Both the position numbers and the translations under genes were made by a program. A stretch of 15,379 bases of DNA from Archaeoglobaceae archaeon. Its GTDB lineage: Archaea > Halobacteriota > Archaeoglobi > Archaeoglobales > Archaeoglobaceae. Positions 13,357 through 15,379 of the stretch are shown here, in pieces. Where the stretch lies: assembly GCA_027016055.1 (NCBI GenBank), contig JALWBF010000096.1, positions 14,920-30,298 of the forward strand. The letters are read 5' to 3'. Under the pieces are notes generated by a model. That model did not search any database, was not told the DNA's origin, and saw nothing but the letters and a program-made list of their open reading frames with translations. The stretch's first letter is position 1; every line of letters starts with the position of its first letter.

Positions 13357-13373
13357 CCGACAGATGTTGGAGC

Positions 13374-13925
13374 ATGAGGTTGTTCGTAGCCGTTGATATG
13401 AGCGAAGAACTTAGGGAAAGGCTTAATGAGCTATGCGAACTCGTCGGTAAATTTAGAGGAGTTAAGCCCGTTGAGAAGGAAAACATACACATAACGCTGA
13501 TGTTTTTGGGCGAAGTGCCGGAAAGAAGGGTTGAAATAGTCAAAGAGAAGCTTAGGGGCATCAAAGCTGAACCCTTTAAGCTACATCTAAAGGGATTGGG
13601 CTTCTTCCCTTCAGCCGGGCAAGTTAGGGTTATATGGGTAGGGGTTGAGGAGGGCAAGGATGAAATTTCGAGGCTCGCAGATTTGGTGGGAGAATCGATG
13701 AGGAAGCTCGGATTTAAGAGGGATAAGGATTTCGTTGCACACGCAACGATCGCGAGGGTTAAGAAGATAACAGCAGAAGATAAAAGAAAGCTCCTTCAGG
13801 CGTTGGAGCCTTACATGAACGAAGACTTCGGATGGATGGATGTCAGAGATTTCAGGCTAAAGAAGAGCACGCTGACTTCGAAGGGTCCGATCTATGAAGA
13901 TTTAGAAGTTTACGAACTCGGCTGA
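13374..13925 (+). CDS. thpR: RNA 2',3'-cyclic phosphodiesterase / 2'-5' RNA ligase family (ThpR)
   Basis: The 183-residue protein has the two HxTx motifs of the 2H phosphoesterase superfamily: HITL at 39-42 and HATI at 123-126. Members open 2',3'-cyclic phosphates on RNA ends and can join tRNA halves through 2'-5' bonds in vitro; the cellular substrate in archaea is not settled. Length and start (MRLFVAVDMSEEL) are typical of the family. The longer frame from 13299 would add 25 residues across the promoter and is rejected. Base composition returns to that of the housekeeping genes. The next gene starts 33 nt downstream with its own TATA box. Confidence 0.93.
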   Translation: MRLFVAVDMSEELRERLNELCELVGKFRGVKPVEKENIHITLMFLGEVPERRVEIVKEKLRGIKAEPFKLHLKGLGFFPSAGQVRVIWVGVEEGKDEISRLADLVGESMRKLGFKRDKDFVAHATIARVKKITAEDKRKLLQALEPYMNEDFGWMDVRDFRLKKSTLTSKGPIYEDLEVYELG

Positions 13926-13928
13926 ACA

Positions 13929-13939
13929 ATTTTAAATAC
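13929..13939 (+). promoter_or_regulatory. TATA box of the deacetylase-family gene
   Basis: ATTTTAAATAC, centred about 25 bp before the ATG at 13959, fits a leaderless message. It lies wholly in the 33-nt gap after thpR. Confidence 0.5.
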
Positions 13940-13958
13940 GTTGTGAGTATGAAGAACC

Positions 13959-15038
13959 ATGGTAACAGGAATCGTTTACCATCCGAAATACCTTGAGCAC
14001 GAGCAAACTCCTACACATCCCGAGAGAAGGGAGAGATTAGCATATACGATGGATCAGCTGATGGAGGAAGGGATCTTCGAAAATCCAAAGATAAAGCTCC
14101 TAAAGCCTTTTCCTGCTTCGCTCGATGACGTTTTAGCCGTTCATAATAAAGATTACATCGAGTATCTTCAGAAATACAGCAAAATCGGCGGAGTAATCGA
14201 TTGGGATACCAACATCCCCGTTGGAGTTTTCGAAAGAGCCCTCTTGGCTGCGGGCGGAGCAATAAGGGCAGCGAAAGCTGTTGTTGAAGGAGAAGTCGAC
14301 AACGCATTCGCGATGGTTCGTCCGCCGGGGCATCATGCGAAGCCATACATTGGTGCGGGTTTCTGCTATTTGAACAACATGGCTATAATGGTTAAGTGGT
14401 TGCTTAGGCGGGGATTCAGTAGAATTCTGATTCTGGACTGGGATGCACATCACGGGGATGGGACTCAGGAGATATTCTATGAAGACGATCGGGTTCTTTT
14501 CATATCGACACATCAAATGCCTCTCTACCCCGGAACAGGCTACCCTGATGAAGTTGGAAGGGGAAAGGGGGAAGGATACACGATAAACGTTCCTCTGCCA
14601 CCGGGCACGTCGGATGAAGAATATCTGATGGTTTTCGATGAAATAATAGAACCGGTTGCAAGGGAATTCCAGCCAGAATTCATCGCGATCTCAGCCGGGC
14701 AGGATAATCACTTCACAGATCCGATTACCGGCTTGGCTTTGACGGCCAGAGGCTACGCTGAGATGATGAAGGGGGCTGTAGAACTTTCAAAAGAGCTCTG
14801 CGAAGGGAGGCTTGTAGCGGTTCTGGAAGGCGGTTACAGCGTTGAAGCCGCTTTGCCATACACGAACTTGGGAATAATAGCGGCAATGGCGGGGCTTGAT
14901 ATTGGCTACATAAGAGAACCGAAGAACTATCTTGAAGAGCTAAAATGGAGAAGGATGAACGTTAAAAATAAGGTTAGGAAGAACATCGAAACCGTTAAAA
15001 GCATTCATTCGAAGTATTGGGATTGCTTCCGCTCATGA
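13959..15038 (+). CDS. Histone deacetylase / acetylpolyamine amidohydrolase family enzyme
   Basis: The 359-residue zinc hydrolase removes acetyl groups from an acetylated amine. The active site is intact: paired His H125-H126 in RPPGHHA, zinc ligands D162 and H164 in DWDAHHGDGTQ, third ligand D249 in SAGQD, and the transition-state Tyr Y293 in EGGYS. Archaeal members have been named acetylpolyamine amidohydrolases, and an aminopropyltransferase gene lies elsewhere in this window, so an acetylpolyamine substrate is plausible; acetylated proteins or other amides are alternatives. Its TGA stop and the TGA of the convergent L10e gene form a single palindrome, TGATCA, leaving no spacer. Confidence 0.93.
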   Translation: MVTGIVYHPKYLEHEQTPTHPERRERLAYTMDQLMEEGIFENPKIKLLKPFPASLDDVLAVHNKDYIEYLQKYSKIGGVIDWDTNIPVGVFERALLAAGGAIRAAKAVVEGEVDNAFAMVRPPGHHAKPYIGAGFCYLNNMAIMVKWLLRRGFSRILILDWDAHHGDGTQEIFYEDDRVLFISTHQMPLYPGTGYPDEVGRGKGEGYTINVPLPPGTSDEEYLMVFDEIIEPVAREFQPEFIAISAGQDNHFTDPITGLALTARGYAEMMKGAVELSKELCEGRLVAVLEGGYSVEAALPYTNLGIIAAMAGLDIGYIREPKNYLEELKWRRMNVKNKVRKNIETVKSIHSKYWDCFRS

Positions 15039-15379
15039 TCAGATCTTACCCTTGAGCAACTCCGCACCCTGCTCGACTATAATCTTCGTAGGAGTCGGCA
15101 GCTTCTGACTGGCTCTCTTCAAAGCTTCTTTTGCGAAATCGAAGTGCTCTGGCTTAACCCAGAGGCTCATGATCTTCGTTCCGGGCATAACCCTTGCAGC
15201 CCTTCCAACCGGTTTACCGAAAGCCCTTCTCATACCTTGAGATATTCTATCGGCTCCGGCTCCGACTGCCATCTTATGTTCCCTCAGCACGTGATGGGGA
15301 TATATCCTGATCTTCAGCTTGAAGTTGCTCGCACCGACGATCTTCGACATGTATTTACCTGCAGCGAGCCTTGCAGCTT
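15039..15379 (-). CDS. rpl10e: 50S ribosomal protein L10e (uL16), C-terminal part
   Basis: The frame runs off the right edge of the window; 113 residues are visible, including about ten codons upstream of the internal Met at 15350 (AARLAAGKYM) that belong to the same protein. Typical L10e features are GANF-like ASNFKLKIRIYPHHVLREHK, GAGADRISQGMRRAFGKPVG and the end PTPTKIIVEQG. L10e/L16 sits near the peptidyl transferase and factor-binding centre of the large subunit. The intact protein would be about 170-180 residues, so roughly a third lies outside. It is convergent with, and immediately abuts, the deacetylase-family gene. Confidence 0.95.
   Translation of the reverse strand, partial: AARLAAGKYMSKIVGASNFKLKIRIYPHHVLREHKMAVGAGADRISQGMRRAFGKPVGRAARVMPGTKIMSLWVKPEHFDFAKEALKRASQKLPTPTKIIVEQGAELLKGKI

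Larger units (their letters stand above)
12989..13373. other. Gene-free AT-rich stretch after the island genes
   Basis: No convincing gene is seen in about 385 bp. It contains a long imperfect inverted repeat (13162-13183 with 13233-13254), the right island-edge repeat (13315-13330) and the thpR promoter (13344-13356). A 63-codon TTG-initiated frame at 13114-13305 lacks a ribosome-binding site and is not accepted. The segment may encode an untranslated RNA or be the decayed end of an inserted element. Confidence 0.6.

Noticed and set aside
14133..14516. A 127-codon minus-strand frame inside the deacetylase-family gene
   Set aside because: The opposite strand encodes an intact enzyme with all catalytic motifs; this frame has no ribosome-binding site or family resemblance.
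1..15379. CRISPR array or insertion sequence
   Set aside because: No regularly spaced direct repeats and no transposase, integrase or recombinase gene were seen on either strand.

Overview
The window is chromosomal DNA from a thermophilic euryarchaeon, most probably a member of the Archaeoglobales. This rests on archaeal-type S15, L10e, TFB and Gar1 proteins, TATA-box promoters about 25 bp upstream of leaderless starts, an archaeal tRNA-Ser without an encoded CCA end, and protein sequences resembling Archaeoglobus/Ferroglobus/Geoglobus families. The assignment is from recognition only; no search was run. Gene packing is very tight: three convergent gene pairs overlap at their 3' ends, one pair abuts exactly, and several same-strand genes overlap.

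Layout. (1) Positions 1-5600: the 3' end of a class I glutamine amidotransferase; a BtpA-family gene coupled to a winged-helix regulator; ribosomal protein S15; a core methionine synthase-like gene followed by a MarC-family membrane protein; and hemA-hemB, the first steps of tetrapyrrole synthesis, with an unusually long 77-nt gene overlap. (2) 5600-7350: tRNA-Ser(UGA), a single-domain KaiC-like ATPase, and a spermidine synthase-type aminopropyltransferase. (3) 7369-10313: a metal-uptake locus with an ABC-3 permease, a metal-binding protein and a divergent NikR-like regulator on the minus strand, and the ABC ATPase transcribed divergently from a 41-bp shared promoter. That promoter carries a striking pair of TGTGCACA palindromes. 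The regulator lacks one canonical NikR nickel ligand. (4) 10319-11549: gar1 and tfb, overlapping by 89 nt across a purine-rich tract. (5) 11626-13330: an AT-rich, compositionally distinct island with two overlapping genes of unknown family. The first carries a possible HEPN ribonuclease motif (RDPISH). A 22-bp-stem inverted repeat lies downstream. A 14-of-16 matching inverted repeat sits at both edges of the island. (6) 13374-15379: ThpR 2'-5' RNA ligase family protein, a histone deacetylase/acetylpolyamine amidohydrolase family enzyme, and the 3' part of ribosomal protein L10e.

The best candidate for something undescribed is the island: a two-gene, translationally coupled module with a HEPN-like motif, looking like a toxin-antitoxin or anti-virus unit inserted between housekeeping genes. 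The second candidate is the metal-uptake locus, with its altered NikR-like sensor and putative operator pair.
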